Origin: JAWKUK01 sp041398605
GTDB lineage: Bacteria; Planctomycetota; UBA1135; GCA-002686595
DNA: 46,488 bases
Assembly (NCBI GenBank): GCA_041398605.1
Contig: JAWKUK010000034.1
Coordinates: 1-46,488, forward strand
Reading direction: 5' to 3'
Shown here: positions 7,572 through 16,642 of the stretch, one piece after another
How positions within the stretch are numbered: the first letter of the stretch is position 1
How the letters are laid out: each line of letters opens with the position of its first letter
Program-made: the position numbers and the translations under genes
The notes under the pieces: model-generated
What the model saw: the letters and a program-made list of their open reading frames with translations, nothing else
The model's database searches: none
Told to the model about the DNA's origin: nothing

Positions 7572-9061
7572 ACGCGCGACTCTCCGTCCAAGAGGTCGCA
7601 GCTCCGGTCTGGCGCCTCGTCTGGAGCCGCCGCCTCGTCCTGCCCGCGATCGGCCTCACGGCGCTGGCCGGCTTCGTCGGCTGGATCGGCGCGATGATCC
7701 AGTTCAGCCGCGTGACGCCCGCGCCGGGCGACCCGATGTTCGCGCCGCTCGTCGCAGCGAGCGCGCTGGTGATGCTGCCATCGGTCGTCGGCTTGCTGGC
7801 GGGTGACGCGATCCAGCAGCTAGCGCGCCGCCCGAGCCTGCGGCTCTTGCCTGCCCTCCATGGGCGCCTGCTCGCGGCGCTCGGCGCGCTGGCCCTGGTG
7901 ACCTGTGCGCTCGTCGCGGCCTGTGCCGTGCAGTTCCGAGCCGAGCTCTCGATGGTCACCGCCCTCGGGCCAGCAGCGCTGGGCTTCGCGCTCGGTGTGC
8001 TGTTCCCCGGGCGCGCACGCAAGGGGCTGGCGTGGATCGCCGCGTTGGCGTTCCCGGTGCTCGCTGACCCGCTCTGCCACGTTGCGGCGCATCCGCTCGT
8101 CACGATCGCGCTCATCGCCGGCTGCGCCGCAGCGGTCCAGCTCGAGCTCCGACGGCTCCTCCGGCCGGGCGTGAACCTGGAGCCGGGCGTGACTTGGTTG
8201 CAGCCGCTTGGGAGCCAGAGCGCGCGTCGCAGCGCAAAGCGCTCGGTCGTGCACGGGAGGGCGCAGGTGGCTCCGCCCGAGCGAGTCGCGGGCCGGCGCG
8301 GCTGGCTCGCCGCCCATCTCTTCGAGCACCGCTCGACGCAGAACTCGATCCTCGCCCCGGCCGGGACCGCGCAGTTCGTGGCGGTCTGCTTCGCGGTGTC
8401 GATGGTCACGCCGGTGAGCCAGGGGCTCGGCGCCGGCGGGCCTGGCTTCAAGGACCTCATTGCAACGGTCGCCGAAGCCGTCGTGGGCCCGATCGAAGCG
8501 AGCACGCGCCTCGGTTGGAGCGCATCCAGCACGGTCGTGCTCGTGACCTGGGCCGCTTCGGCCATCGTGGCGGCCTTCGCCGGCGCTCCCTTGCTCGGCC
8601 AATGGCTCTATCCCATCTCGCGCCGCGACCGCGCCGACCTCTGCGTGGCGATCACGCGCCGGGCCTCTCTGCTCGTGTGCGTCGTGCAGCTCGCCCTCGG
8701 CGGCGTCGCGAGTGTCGCGCTCCTCGCGACCCTCGATATCGCCTGGCAGCGCGCCCTGCCGACGTTCGCGTGGGTGGCGCTCGTGGGGCTCGCCACCGCC
8801 CCTTGGGTGCAAGTGCTCTGGCTCGCGCTGACGCGGCAGCTCCGGAAGCAGCAGGGTTGGCGCACATGGGGCCTCGGCTTCGCGGGGCTCGCCCTGCCTG
8901 TCGTGCTGGTCTGCGTCACGTGGGACCTCTGGGCGCACAAGAGCGGGCGCCCGGTCACCGCGCCCTGGATCGCGGCCTACGCTGTGGTCCTCGCCGCGGG
9001 CTGGAGCGCGCACGCGCCGCTCCTGCGCCGCCACTTCGCGCGCTGCGACCTCCAGGGCTGA
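7568..9061 (+). CDS. ABC transporter permease
   Basis: This is a 497-residue integral membrane protein starting at ATG 7568, which overlaps the ATPase stop (ATGA). I count roughly ten to twelve hydrophobic segments in two groups, split by a charged loop at about residues 205-250 (ARRSAKRSV to VAGRRGW). One segment begins near residue 25 (LVLPAIGLTALAGFVGWIG) and the last ends near 485. There is no extracellular MacB/FtsX-type domain. The 4-base overlaps and common direction make it the partner of the ATPase. The long middle loop suggests two fused half-sized membrane domains, so it could work with an ATPase homodimer. Confidence 0.85.
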   Translation: MNARLSVQEVAAPVWRLVWSRRLVLPAIGLTALAGFVGWIGAMIQFSRVTPAPGDPMFAPLVAASALVMLPSVVGLLAGDAIQQLARRPSLRLLPALHGRLLAALGALALVTCALVAACAVQFRAELSMVTALGPAALGFALGVLFPGRARKGLAWIAALAFPVLADPLCHVAAHPLVTIALIAGCAAAVQLELRRLLRPGVNLEPGVTWLQPLGSQSARRSAKRSVVHGRAQVAPPERVAGRRGWLAAHLFEHRSTQNSILAPAGTAQFVAVCFAVSMVTPVSQGLGAGGPGFKDLIATVAEAVVGPIEASTRLGWSASSTVVLVTWAASAIVAAFAGAPLLGQWLYPISRRDRADLCVAITRRASLLVCVVQLALGGVASVALLATLDIAWQRALPTFAWVALVGLATAPWVQVLWLALTRQLRKQQGWRTWGLGFAGLALPVVLVCVTWDLWAHKSGRPVTAPWIAAYAVVLAAGWSAHAPLLRRHFARCDLQG

Positions 9062-9102
9062 GCCACGCGCGCAGCCGGGGCTGAGCGGAGTAGCATGGCG
9101 CG

Positions 9103-10383
9103 GTGCACATGCGTCGCGCCGCCTGCTTCTTGCTGCTCGCCCTAGGGTGCGGCCCCGCCGCGGTCCGACCCGCCGATCGTCCGCATGTCGTTGTGATCGT
9201 CGTCGACGACGTCGGGCAGGGCGACCTCGGCTACTGCGGAGGCGACCTCGACACGCCGCGGCTCGACGCGCTCGCGAATGAGTCGCTGCGGCTCGACCGC
9301 TTCTACGCGGCGCCCATGTGTTCGCCTTCGCGCGCGCAACTGATGACCGGCAAGCACGCGCTGCGGCTCGGGATGCTGCGCAACATCAAGCCGGATGACG
9401 ACGCCGGCTTGTCGACCGACGAGACGACCGTCGCCGAGCGGCTCGCCGAGGCCGGCTACCGCGCTGCGCTCGTCGGAAAGTGGCACCTTGGGCACGCGCG
9501 ACCGGAGCAGCGACCCAACGCGCGCGGCTTTCAAGCGAGCTATGGGCTCCTGCGCGGCTGGGTCGACTACACCACCCACGAGGTCGACGGCGTCACGGAC
9601 TGGCATCGCAACGGCGCGCCGCTCGACGAGCCCGGCTATGCGACGGACCTCATCGCGGCCGAAGCCGTGCGCGTCATCCACGCGCACGACCCCAGCGCGC
9701 CGCTGTTCCTCGTGGTGAGCTTCAACGCGCCGCATCCGCCGTTGCAGGCGCCACCTGGCGCCGCCCCAGGCAGCGACGCCCGCGCCGTCTATGCCGCCAT
9801 GGTCGAGCGCATGGACACGCGGATCGGGGACGTGCTCGACGCGCTGGACGCGAGCGGCCTGGCGCAGAACACGCTGCTTTGGTTCTTGTCCGACAACGGC
9901 GCCAACCCGAAGTTCGGCGGGAGCAACGCGCCGCTGGCAGGCGGCAAGTACACGTGCTACGAGGGCGGCTTGCGCGTCCCGGCCCTGCTGCGCTGGCCAG
10001 GACACCTGTCGCCCGGTGCGTCCCCGGCGTTTGTCGCCACGGTCGACCTCGCGCCGAGCCTCGAGGCCCTCGCTGGCCTCGCGCGTCGCAGCGATGTCGA
10101 CGGCATCGACGTTCTGCCGGCGCTCCAAGCCGGCCTCGCGACGCCGGAGCGTGACCTGCTGTTCGCGGTCGACCATGCCAACGTCGAGCGGCGCGCCATT
10201 TTGCGCGCGCCGTGGAAGTACATCACCGAACGCCGCAAGGACGGCACGACGCTGCAGCTCTTCAACGTTGTCGCCGACCCGCTGGAAGAGCACGACCTCG
10301 CGCGACAGTCGCCGGAGATCGCGAGCGCGCTCGCGGCGCGGCTCGCCGAAGCGTCGCCTGCGGCGGCGCCGCGCGGACAGTGA
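9103..10383 (+). CDS. Sulfatase (formylglycine-dependent arylsulfatase family)
   Basis: This is a 426-residue protein from the GTG at 9103; ATG 9109 is an alternative start. The hydrophobic N-terminus LLLALGCG suggests a lipoprotein or signal peptide. The catalytic signature CSPSR begins at C73, the cysteine that an FGE enzyme converts to formylglycine. Metal-binding aspartates lie in VVIVVDDVGQGDLG (D35, D36), and further family motifs are GKWHLGH (about 125-131) and SDNGA in the C-terminal half. It should hydrolyse sulfate esters of polysaccharides or aryl sulfates in the periplasm or at the surface. A hairpin follows 12 bases after the stop. No neighbouring FGE gene is visible. Confidence 0.93.
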   Translation: MHMRRAACFLLLALGCGPAAVRPADRPHVVVIVVDDVGQGDLGYCGGDLDTPRLDALANESLRLDRFYAAPMCSPSRAQLMTGKHALRLGMLRNIKPDDDAGLSTDETTVAERLAEAGYRAALVGKWHLGHARPEQRPNARGFQASYGLLRGWVDYTTHEVDGVTDWHRNGAPLDEPGYATDLIAAEAVRVIHAHDPSAPLFLVVSFNAPHPPLQAPPGAAPGSDARAVYAAMVERMDTRIGDVLDALDASGLAQNTLLWFLSDNGANPKFGGSNAPLAGGKYTCYEGGLRVPALLRWPGHLSPGASPAFVATVDLAPSLEALAGLARRSDVDGIDVLPALQAGLATPERDLLFAVDHANVERRAILRAPWKYITERRKDGTTLQLFNVVADPLEEHDLARQSPEIASALAARLAEASPAAAPRGQ

Positions 10384-10393
10384 CCGCGGAGAG

Positions 10394-10413
10394 CGACGGG
10401 CGCCGTCCCGTCG
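10394..10413 (+). terminator. Hairpin after the sulfatase gene
   Basis: CGACGGG (10394-10400) and CCCGTCG (10407-10413) form a 7-bp stem with a 6-base loop, starting about 10 bases after the sulfatase stop. There is no T-tract, so termination is only suggested by position. Confidence 0.35.
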
Positions 10414-10500
10414 TCGAATGGATCGGCGGGCCGATCACCGACCGACGAAGAAATCGCCCTTCCCGTCCGCGCCTCCCGATCGGGCGGCAGTTGGGGGAAC

Positions 10501-12705
10501 ATGAACACCTGCAGCCAACCAGCAGCCGACGATCCGTTCGGCGACCATCTCATCGAGGACATGCAGTGGCTCGGGCGCCTCGCGGCGCGGCTCGTCGCGG
10601 ACCCCGGGCTGGCGGACGACGCGTGCCAAGAGGCCTGGATGACGGCCTCCCGAGCGGGCGTTGACCCGCCTTCACGTCAAGCGCTGGCTAAGGGCGTTCG
10701 GCGCTTCCTCTTGATGCACTGGCGCGGCTCCGCGCGCCGCCGCGCCCGGGAGCATGAGTCGGCCCGGGAAGACAGCCTCCCCGCGGTCGATGAACTCCTG
10801 GCGCGCCGCGAGGGCCAGCTGCGGATCTGGGGCGAGCTCGTACAGCTCGCAGATCCGCACCGGCGCGCGCTCCTGATGCGCTTTCAAGAAGGGCTCTCGA
10901 CGAGGAAGATCGCGAACGCGCTCGACCTGAAGCAGGACACCGTTCGGCGGCACCTGCGCGAAGGTGTAGCGATGTTGCGGCGGAGGCTCGAGGCCGACAA
11001 GGAAGGGGGCGGCTTGGCCGCCATCGTCGCGGCGCTCCCTGCTTCGATGCGGCGCGGTGTGGTCGCGGCCGAGGGAACGACGCGGACCGGCCTCGGCGCG
11101 ACGAGCTTGAAGGCTGGCGCCGCCGCTGCGGCGATCGGCGCGTGCGCGCTGGCCCTGCGCAGCGTCCTCGCGGCCCCAGGGCCGGCGCCGGTCGCGCCGC
11201 TCCAGGCACAAGCCCCCTCGCCGACCGCGGCGCAAGGCGATACGGGGGCGGGCGCACACGCCCCGCTCGCGGCGCCAGTCACGCGCGTCGCGACTGGCGC
11301 GCTCGACGCATACGCTTCGGTCGAGGCAGGCTCCAATCCCGCGCCTGTCGAGGCGGAGCCCACGCCCGCCGTCAACGACCCGAGCGCGCTCGAAGTGCGT
11401 GTCCAACTGCGAACGCTCGATGGTTGGGGGCTCCCCGAGCGCGTCGACGCCGTGCTCGAGGGCCTGGTCGGCGGCAGCTTCGCCGTGGAAGAGATCAAGA
11501 GTGAGCGCGTCGTGGTGGACGGGCGCTTCGACATCGCCCTTGCCGGCGGCGGTCCGGCCTCCTTGAGTCAGGCGCCGCACGCCCGCGTGACCGTCACCGC
11601 GGAAGGCTTCGGCACGCAGGCGACCCCGCCCTTCCCGCTGGATTGGAAAGGCGTCGCGCCCTCGACCGTAGAGCTCTTCCTCTATCCAGCGCAGACCTGG
11701 CGCTTGAAGGTCGTACACGCGGAGTCGGGCGCGCCCATTCGCGGCGCGAGGTTGGCGCTCAGGGGTAAGCACCAAGGCATCGCCGAGCTCTCGCGCTCGG
11801 ACGACGACGGCTTGGTGTCCTTGCCGGTCATCGTCACGGAAGCGACGCAGGCGCGAGCTGCCGACGACCACCTCTTCGTCCAAGCGGACGGCGCCGCCAT
11901 CGGGCACTGGACGCTCGAAGAGATCGAAGGGCTGCCGCTCCAACGTGATGGGACGCGGACGCTCACGCTCGAGCGCGCGTCTGTGGTCCGTGGCCGTGTC
12001 GTGCTGGAGTCCGGGCAACCCATCGCGCCCGGGACCGCCATCGCGTATTCGATGGAGCGTTCGCTCGAGCTGACGGACTTCGACTTCCCGCACTGGATGG
12101 AGCCCGATCGTCGGGTCTCGGTCGACGGAGAGGGCCGGTTCGAAATTGACGGCTTGAGCGAGGGGGTCCTTGTCCTGCGCCCTCAGACATCGAAGGCATA
12201 CGACGCCCCCGCCCTCGGGCCGGATCAGATGTTCCGAGTCCCTGCGAGCGCGGACCTCGACCTTGACATCGTCGTACCGGCAGAGGTGACGGTCTTCACG
12301 CTTCACCTCGAGTGGCTCTCGCCGGATCAACTGCTCATGGTGCGGCTGTACGAGGTCGACTCGAGCGACGCGCCCTACCTCGCTTCGGCGACGCCGAGGC
12401 GGCTCCTGGCCAAGCAGAACTGGGTCTCGGTCGGCAGAGATGTGCCGCTCTTGCTGGCCAAGGGAGCGCTCGAGGAGGGACGGCCGTACTTGCTCGAGGT
12501 CGGCCCGGACTTTGACAACTACCTCCAGCGGTTGATCTTCTTCGATGGCGACGCGCCGCGGCTCGTGCACTCGTTCGCCGGAGCGGCGGCGCGCGAGTGC
12601 CCTGTGGCAGGCCACACCCCCGACGAGCGCCGACGCTCGAGCGAGGTCAGAGCCCTCGCCCGAAGCGAGGGCGCGCGTGTGCTGCTGCGAGCGCGGACCG
12701 AGTAG
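10501..12705 (+). CDS. ECF sigma factor fused to membrane helix and regulatory-like C-terminal domains
   Basis: This is a 734-residue protein. Residues about 20-85 are sigma2 (LVADPGLADDACQEAW, then VRRFLLMHWRGSARRR) and about 103-160 are sigma4 (ADPHRRALLMRFQEGLSTRK, then ANALDLKQDTVRRHLREG). A hydrophobic segment at about 204-225 follows, then a Pro/Ala-rich linker. The remaining 480 residues contain beta-sandwich repeats of the carboxypeptidase-regulatory-like type, for example LKVVHAESGAPIRGARLALRG and RGRVVLESGQPIAPGT. The predicted topology puts the sigma domains in the cytoplasm and the repeats outside, so one polypeptide could be sensor and sigma factor without a separate anti-sigma. 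A paralogue is at 20259-23330. Its stop directly abuts the stop of the convergent gene. Confidence 0.88.
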   Translation: MNTCSQPAADDPFGDHLIEDMQWLGRLAARLVADPGLADDACQEAWMTASRAGVDPPSRQALAKGVRRFLLMHWRGSARRRAREHESAREDSLPAVDELLARREGQLRIWGELVQLADPHRRALLMRFQEGLSTRKIANALDLKQDTVRRHLREGVAMLRRRLEADKEGGGLAAIVAALPASMRRGVVAAEGTTRTGLGATSLKAGAAAAAIGACALALRSVLAAPGPAPVAPLQAQAPSPTAAQGDTGAGAHAPLAAPVTRVATGALDAYASVEAGSNPAPVEAEPTPAVNDPSALEVRVQLRTLDGWGLPERVDAVLEGLVGGSFAVEEIKSERVVVDGRFDIALAGGGPASLSQAPHARVTVTAEGFGTQATPPFPLDWKGVAPSTVELFLYPAQTWRLKVVHAESGAPIRGARLALRGKHQGIAELSRSDDDGLVSLPVIVTEATQARAADDHLFVQADGAAIGHWTLEEIEGLPLQRDGTRTLTLERASVVRGRVVLESGQPIAPGTAIAYSMERSLELTDFDFPHWMEPDRRVSVDGEGRFEIDGLSEGVLVLRPQTSKAYDAPALGPDQMFRVPASADLDLDIVVPAEVTVFTLHLEWLSPDQLLMVRLYEVDSSDAPYLASATPRRLLAKQNWVSVGRDVPLLLAKGALEEGRPYLLEVGPDFDNYLQRLIFFDGDAPRLVHSFAGAAARECPVAGHTPDERRRSSEVRALARSEGARVLLRARTE

Positions 12706-14370
12706 TCATGCCTTCGCGCGCGCGAGCGCCGTACCGGGTGTCCACCGACGCCAGCGCCGCTCCGGGTGGACGGCGCGGACCTTGGGATCGCGCCAGGCGC
12801 CCGGCCGCCCGCCGTCGTGGGCGGCCCGCTCGGCCCGCCGGCGGATGCCGCGCAGCATCCCGCGGAAGACCCACCCGTGCAGCGGGAGGACCGCGTACCA
12901 GTACACGAGGCCGAACAGGCCGCGCGGGATGAACGACGCGGTCATGACGATGCGCACAGCGCTTGTGGCGTGCGCAGCCGACGCAGCCTGCGCGGCTGAG
13001 AGGCTGGCCGCTGCTTCGTCGCCGGCATCGGCCTGCTCGGAGGCCTCTACAGGCTGGCTCGCTGGGGCGGGCTCGACATGGAACTCGAGCAGCGCCTCGC
13101 CTGGCACCTTCATCTCTGCGCGCAGGGCTAGCTGCGTCGGCGCTTCGATATCAGTCACGCGCCAGAAGTCGAGCGCTTCGCCGTAGGCGACGTTCTCCGG
13201 ATCGCGGCGGCCCCGCCGCAGGCCGGGTCCACCCACGACACGGTCGATCCATCCGCGCACGTGCCAGAGCCAGTCCAGCGCATAGTACCCATGGCCGCCG
13301 CCGACCTTGCAGATCGCGCGAAACGCCTCCTCGGCGGACGACGCCACGCTGCAGGTCCAGGCGTCGCGGAACACCTCGCCGCCTGCCCAATCGGGGTCGC
13401 CTGGGATCGGCCCGGCGGCGCTCCACGAGGTCTCGACGTCCTGCTCGTCGATGCGCGCGAGGGCCGCCTCGATGGACTCTTTCACCGTCAGCAACGCCTG
13501 CGGCATCAGCTGTAGCGCGTCGCTCTCGCGGCAGATGACCTCATTGCGCAACCCCTCGGCCAGCGGGCGCGCCATGCGGTGGCTGATCGGCGTGACGAGG
13601 TGGATCCAGGCCGAGCTCAAGCGCGGCGTCAGCAGCGGCACCGCCAGCACACGTCGTCGCGGCAGGCCGCGCGCATTGGCCATCGCGTTCATTAGGTCGC
13701 GATAGGTCACGATATCGGGGCCCCCGATGTCGAGCGTGCGACCAGCCGTTTCGGGCACGTCGAGCGCGTCGATCAAGTAGCGGAGCACGTTCCGCACAGC
13801 GATCGGCTGGCAGCGGGTCGCGACCCACTTCGGCGTGATCATGATCGGCAGGCGCTCGACGAGGTAGCGCAAGATCTCGAACGACGCCGAGCCCGAGCCG
13901 ATGATCATCGCGGCGCGAAAGGTCGTCACGGGGACGCGGCTCGCTGCGAGGATCTCCTCGACCTCGCGCCGCGACGACAAGTGCTTCGACAGGTCCTCCC
14001 CCGTCTCGCCCAGCCCGCCGAGGTAGAGGACCCGCGCGACGCCCGCGCCCTCGACGGCGGCGACAAAGTTCCGCGCGAGCCGCCGGTCGACCTCGCGGTA
14101 CGAGCGGCCGACGGCCTCCATCGAGTGCACGAGGTAATACGCAGCGTCGCATCCTCGCGCAGCGGCCTCGATCGCCGCTGCGTCGCCGAGGTCCGCGCTG
14201 ACGACCTCGACGTTCGGGTGGTCGATCCACCAGCGAGACTCGAGCTTGCGGGGCGAACGGACGGCGCAGCGCACGCGGAAGCCCGCGTCCAGGAGCCTCG
14301 GTACGAGCCGGCCGCCGATATAGCCGGTGGCCCCTGTGACAAGGATGAGGCGCTGGTGCGGGTCGTTCAC
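12706..14370 (-). CDS. SDR-family NAD(P)-binding protein with DUF2867 domain
   Basis: This is a 554-residue protein with a GTG start. The N-terminal Rossmann fold begins with VTGATGYIGG at residues 11-20 (GxxGxxG nucleotide loop), and the atypical SDR/NmrA-like part covers about 1-300. It has YYLVHSME in place of the classical YxxxK, as in the YbjT-like group. The C-terminal DUF2867 part (about 325-530) has DWLWHVRGWIDRVVGGPGLRRG and the closing block LYWYAVLPLHGWVFRGMLRGI. A low-complexity Ala/Glu/Ser insert lies around residues 440-475, inside the DUF2867 part, and may be a lineage-specific loop. Proposed roles for this family are redox or quinone-linked reactions, but no substrate is established. 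It meets the ECF fusion gene tail to tail with no gap. Confidence 0.88.
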   Translation of the reverse strand: MNDPHQRLILVTGATGYIGGRLVPRLLDAGFRVRCAVRSPRKLESRWWIDHPNVEVVSADLGDAAAIEAAARGCDAAYYLVHSMEAVGRSYREVDRRLARNFVAAVEGAGVARVLYLGGLGETGEDLSKHLSSRREVEEILAASRVPVTTFRAAMIIGSGSASFEILRYLVERLPIMITPKWVATRCQPIAVRNVLRYLIDALDVPETAGRTLDIGGPDIVTYRDLMNAMANARGLPRRRVLAVPLLTPRLSSAWIHLVTPISHRMARPLAEGLRNEVICRESDALQLMPQALLTVKESIEAALARIDEQDVETSWSAAGPIPGDPDWAGGEVFRDAWTCSVASSAEEAFRAICKVGGGHGYYALDWLWHVRGWIDRVVGGPGLRRGRRDPENVAYGEALDFWRVTDIEAPTQLALRAEMKVPGEALLEFHVEPAPASQPVEASEQADAGDEAAASLSAAQAASAAHATSAVRIVMTASFIPRGLFGLVYWYAVLPLHGWVFRGMLRGIRRRAERAAHDGGRPGAWRDPKVRAVHPERRWRRWTPGTALARAKA

Positions 14371-14617
14371 GGGAGGGATTCGCCCGCCGCGGCGAAGCGG
14401 ATGTCGCCCCGCGAAGATAGCCCGGGCATTCCGCCGGACCGCGACATTCTGCGCCGGGACGGCGGCCGCTGCAGTGGCCCTGAGCCCCGACGGCGGTCAG
14501 GGGGCCGCGCGGCGCGCGACCCTCGGCGCAGTCCAGCCGCGAGATCGCCCCTTCGAGCGCATCGGAATGGTCCGCTCCCACGGGCACGCTGCCGGTCCGC
14601 CTTGATACGCCAGGACC

Positions 14618-15424
14618 TCAGCGGTGGACCCACTTCCGGTCATCGAGGCACCCGCCGCGTACGTAGTCGCTCCACATCAGGCGCCATTGGTGCGGGAACA
14701 GCCATTGAAGCAGGGAGAAGTAGACGTTGTCTGTCCCGCAGCGATGGCGCCACGAATACCAGCGCGTCGCCACGCCGATCGTCGTCGTACGGTTGCGCAC
14801 CCAGTGCCACCACCAAGGCGGGTTCACCAGGATGTCACCGGGCCGCAAGAGGGCGCGCCCGATCGGGACACCGCGCGGCTGCTCGCCCCACGCGACGCCG
14901 GAGCCGAAGTAATTGCACCGCGGCTGCGTGAAGTGCGGGTCCATCTGCGGCGTGTACTTTGGGTGCACGAAGAACCACTCCTTCTCGCCGTAGACCTGGA
15001 AGAAGAAGTTCAGCTCGTTTGCGCAGTGGTACTTCGAGCCGTTGCCTGCGCCGCAGATGAAGAGGTTCGCCCCGTGATACCGCACCGACCGCACCTGCCC
15101 TCGCAGCCTGGCGACGGGCAGCTCGCGCAGCAAGCCGTGCGGCGCCGTCAAGAGATCGCACACGTTGTTGACCTGGATCTCCGGTTTGTCTCCGTCCTCG
15201 ATGTGGCGAATGCAGTCACGCAGCGGCAGCGTGCCGGACGCCGAGTGTTCAGGGAACAACGGGATTGGCGTGTCGCCGAAGCGCTCCGCGAAAAAGCGCG
15301 GCGTCCAGCGCGCGATCGCCGGCGCATCGAGGCCGGCGCCCTCGAGCACTGTAGGGACGCCGCTGCGGATGACCTCTTCGAAGCTCGCGTGCGCCGAGGT
15401 GCCCGCGTCGGATGCGCAGGACAT
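14618..15424 (-). CDS. JmjC-like cupin (Cupin_8) domain protein with altered iron-binding motif
   Basis: This is a 268-residue protein. Its core matches the Cupin_8 family: the first histidine in KYHCANELN (H133), a YGEKEWFFVHP strand, LLRPGDILVNPP, and the second histidine in PPWWWHW (H207). In Fe(II)/2-oxoglutarate hydroxylases the first motif is HxD; here the third residue is Ala (A135), so one carboxylate ligand is missing. That either abolishes iron binding, is replaced by another side chain such as E137, or opens a coordination site as in SyrB2-type halogenases. The N-terminus may be incomplete: a coding-like stretch in another frame lies just upstream (15425-15617). Substrate unknown. 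Confidence 0.8.
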   Translation of the reverse strand: MSCASDAGTSAHASFEEVIRSGVPTVLEGAGLDAPAIARWTPRFFAERFGDTPIPLFPEHSASGTLPLRDCIRHIEDGDKPEIQVNNVCDLLTAPHGLLRELPVARLRGQVRSVRYHGANLFICGAGNGSKYHCANELNFFFQVYGEKEWFFVHPKYTPQMDPHFTQPRCNYFGSGVAWGEQPRGVPIGRALLRPGDILVNPPWWWHWVRNRTTTIGVATRWYSWRHRCGTDNVYFSLLQWLFPHQWRLMWSDYVRGGCLDDRKWVHR

Positions 15425-15617
15425 CGGTCAGCAGCGCGCGCTCTACCTTATCGTGCTCGATCGGGGCGCCATAGGCGCGCTGCGCGATGCGGCTTCGGAG
15501 CGGTTCACCCAACGCTTGTCGACGCAGCAAGACGCGCGCGAGCAGCAGCGCGTGGGTGGCGAGCTTCGGGGCGATCGGCGTCGGTACGGAGTCGAAGCGG
15601 CGCTGCGGCTCATTCAA
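15425..15617 (-). pseudogene. Coding-like fragment upstream of the cupin, different frame
   Basis: From a possible TTG start at 15617 a frame with strongly GC-rich third positions reads NEPQRRFDSVPTPIAPKLAT, then HALLLARVLLRRQALGEPL and ends near ERALLTDVL just at the ATG of the Cupin_8 gene. Beyond that point the same frame loses its coding look while the cupin frame gains it. I infer that this is the original N-terminal part of the cupin gene separated by one frameshift, or a small upstream gene. The cupin frame itself has a TGA two codons before its ATG. Confidence 0.4.
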
Positions 15618-15946
15618 CGAGGAACATGGCTGGCGGCCTGGATCATGGCGTGCTCCGGGGTCTGACGCGCGCACGCCCGGCGCGAATTTGTGCACTTCGC
15701 GTCGACAGTGGGTTGCCCGCGGAGGAACAACCGTTGGCGCGTGCCGTCAAAAAGCCACAGCCACGCTGCGGACCGCGCGCAGTCGCTCAACTCCACGCGC
15801 CGCCATCGCACCTCTCTCGAGGCCGCGCGGTTCAAATGACCGCCCCAAGCTCCCCGGCGGTCCGACATCGGCTTCGCGCCCCCAGCGGTTGCCCCTGCGT
15901 CCCCGGCGTGGTAACACCCGCTGCCGCGTTCACTGGCGCACCCCCC
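15618..15946. other. Intergenic, nothing recognised
   Basis: This is about 330 bases between the cupin region on the minus strand and the broken cupin gene on the plus strand. The frames here lack consistent third-position GC, and I see no clear hairpin, promoter or RNA gene. Confidence 0.4.
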
Positions 15947-16642
15947 ATGACGACGACCTCGCAAACAGCGTTCATCGCTCTCGCCGCGCGGCATGGTGTG
16001 ATCGCAGACCTCGCGGACGACGCGCTCCCCACTCGGGTCCGTGCCTGGCGCGGTCAAGACCTCGCCCTGCCCGACGAGGGCACACCTTCGTCTGTGCGCT
16101 GCTGGCAGCGCGGCGCTCGAGTGTGAGCTCGGGCGCTTTCCGCTCGCGGAGGGCATGTACGCCGCGCTCCCTGCGCACGGCCGCATCGTGTGCGGCGGCG
16201 CCGGGCGCGGGCTCGTCATCACGCGGCTCGAGTTCCGGGGCGCTTCCTCGTCGGTGGTCCGGTGGAAGAGCGCGGTCGCTTGCGCTACATCGACGGGTGC
16301 ACGGACTCGCTGCTCATTCCACCGGTCGTGTTGGGCGATCCGTGCTTGAACCTCCTGCACATCCCGCCTGGGACCCACCAAACACAGCACGTCCACCCTT
16401 CGATCCGCGTCGGAACGATCCTGTCCGGCACAGGGACCTGTGAGACCCCAGGGGGCAAGATTGCGCTCGAACCTGGCCTCGATTTTGTGATCCGCGCTGG
16501 AGGCAGGCACTCCTTTCACACCGCCGGAGAGGCGCTACGCGTGCTCGCCTGGCATCCCGACAGCGACTGCGGTCCCTCTCACGAGGACCACCCGATGCTC
16601 AATCGCACTTGGATCGATGCCAGCGGAGCCCGCGTCCGATGA
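15947..16642 (+). pseudogene. Cupin domain protein gene broken by two frameshifts
   Basis: Three successive frames carry one protein. From ATG 15947 the first reads MTTTSQTAFIALAARHGVIA and runs out near 16110. The second carries ALECELGRFPLAEGMYAALP to about 16237. The third carries GRLRYIDGCTDSLLIPPVVL, then HIPPGTHQTQHVHPSIRVG, IRAGGRHSFHTAG and AWHPDSDCGPSHEDHPMLN. The last part is a cupin fold with the metal-binding HxH pattern (HVH) and is well conserved with a family of small cupins I recognise but cannot name by function. No stop lies inside any segment, so the indels are recent or are sequence errors. Its stop overlaps the ATG of the next gene by 4 bases. Confidence 0.75.

Noticed and set aside
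7820..9034. Long minus-strand frame opposite the ABC permease
   Set aside because: It is an antisense shadow rich in His, Arg and Glu; the sense strand encodes clear membrane segments.
10672..12615. Long minus-strand frame of 647 codons opposite the ECF fusion
   Set aside because: It is a shadow of the GC-rich sense gene; composition is Arg/Glu/His-rich and no family pattern is seen.
12706..14370. Low-complexity insert in the SDR/DUF2867 protein as a frameshift
   Set aside because: The frame and third-position GC continue through it and conserved blocks resume in the same frame.
14624..16126. Long plus-strand frame of 500 codons
   Set aside because: Most of it is antisense to the Cupin_8 gene and Arg/Ala-rich without domain; only its last part from 15947 is coding.
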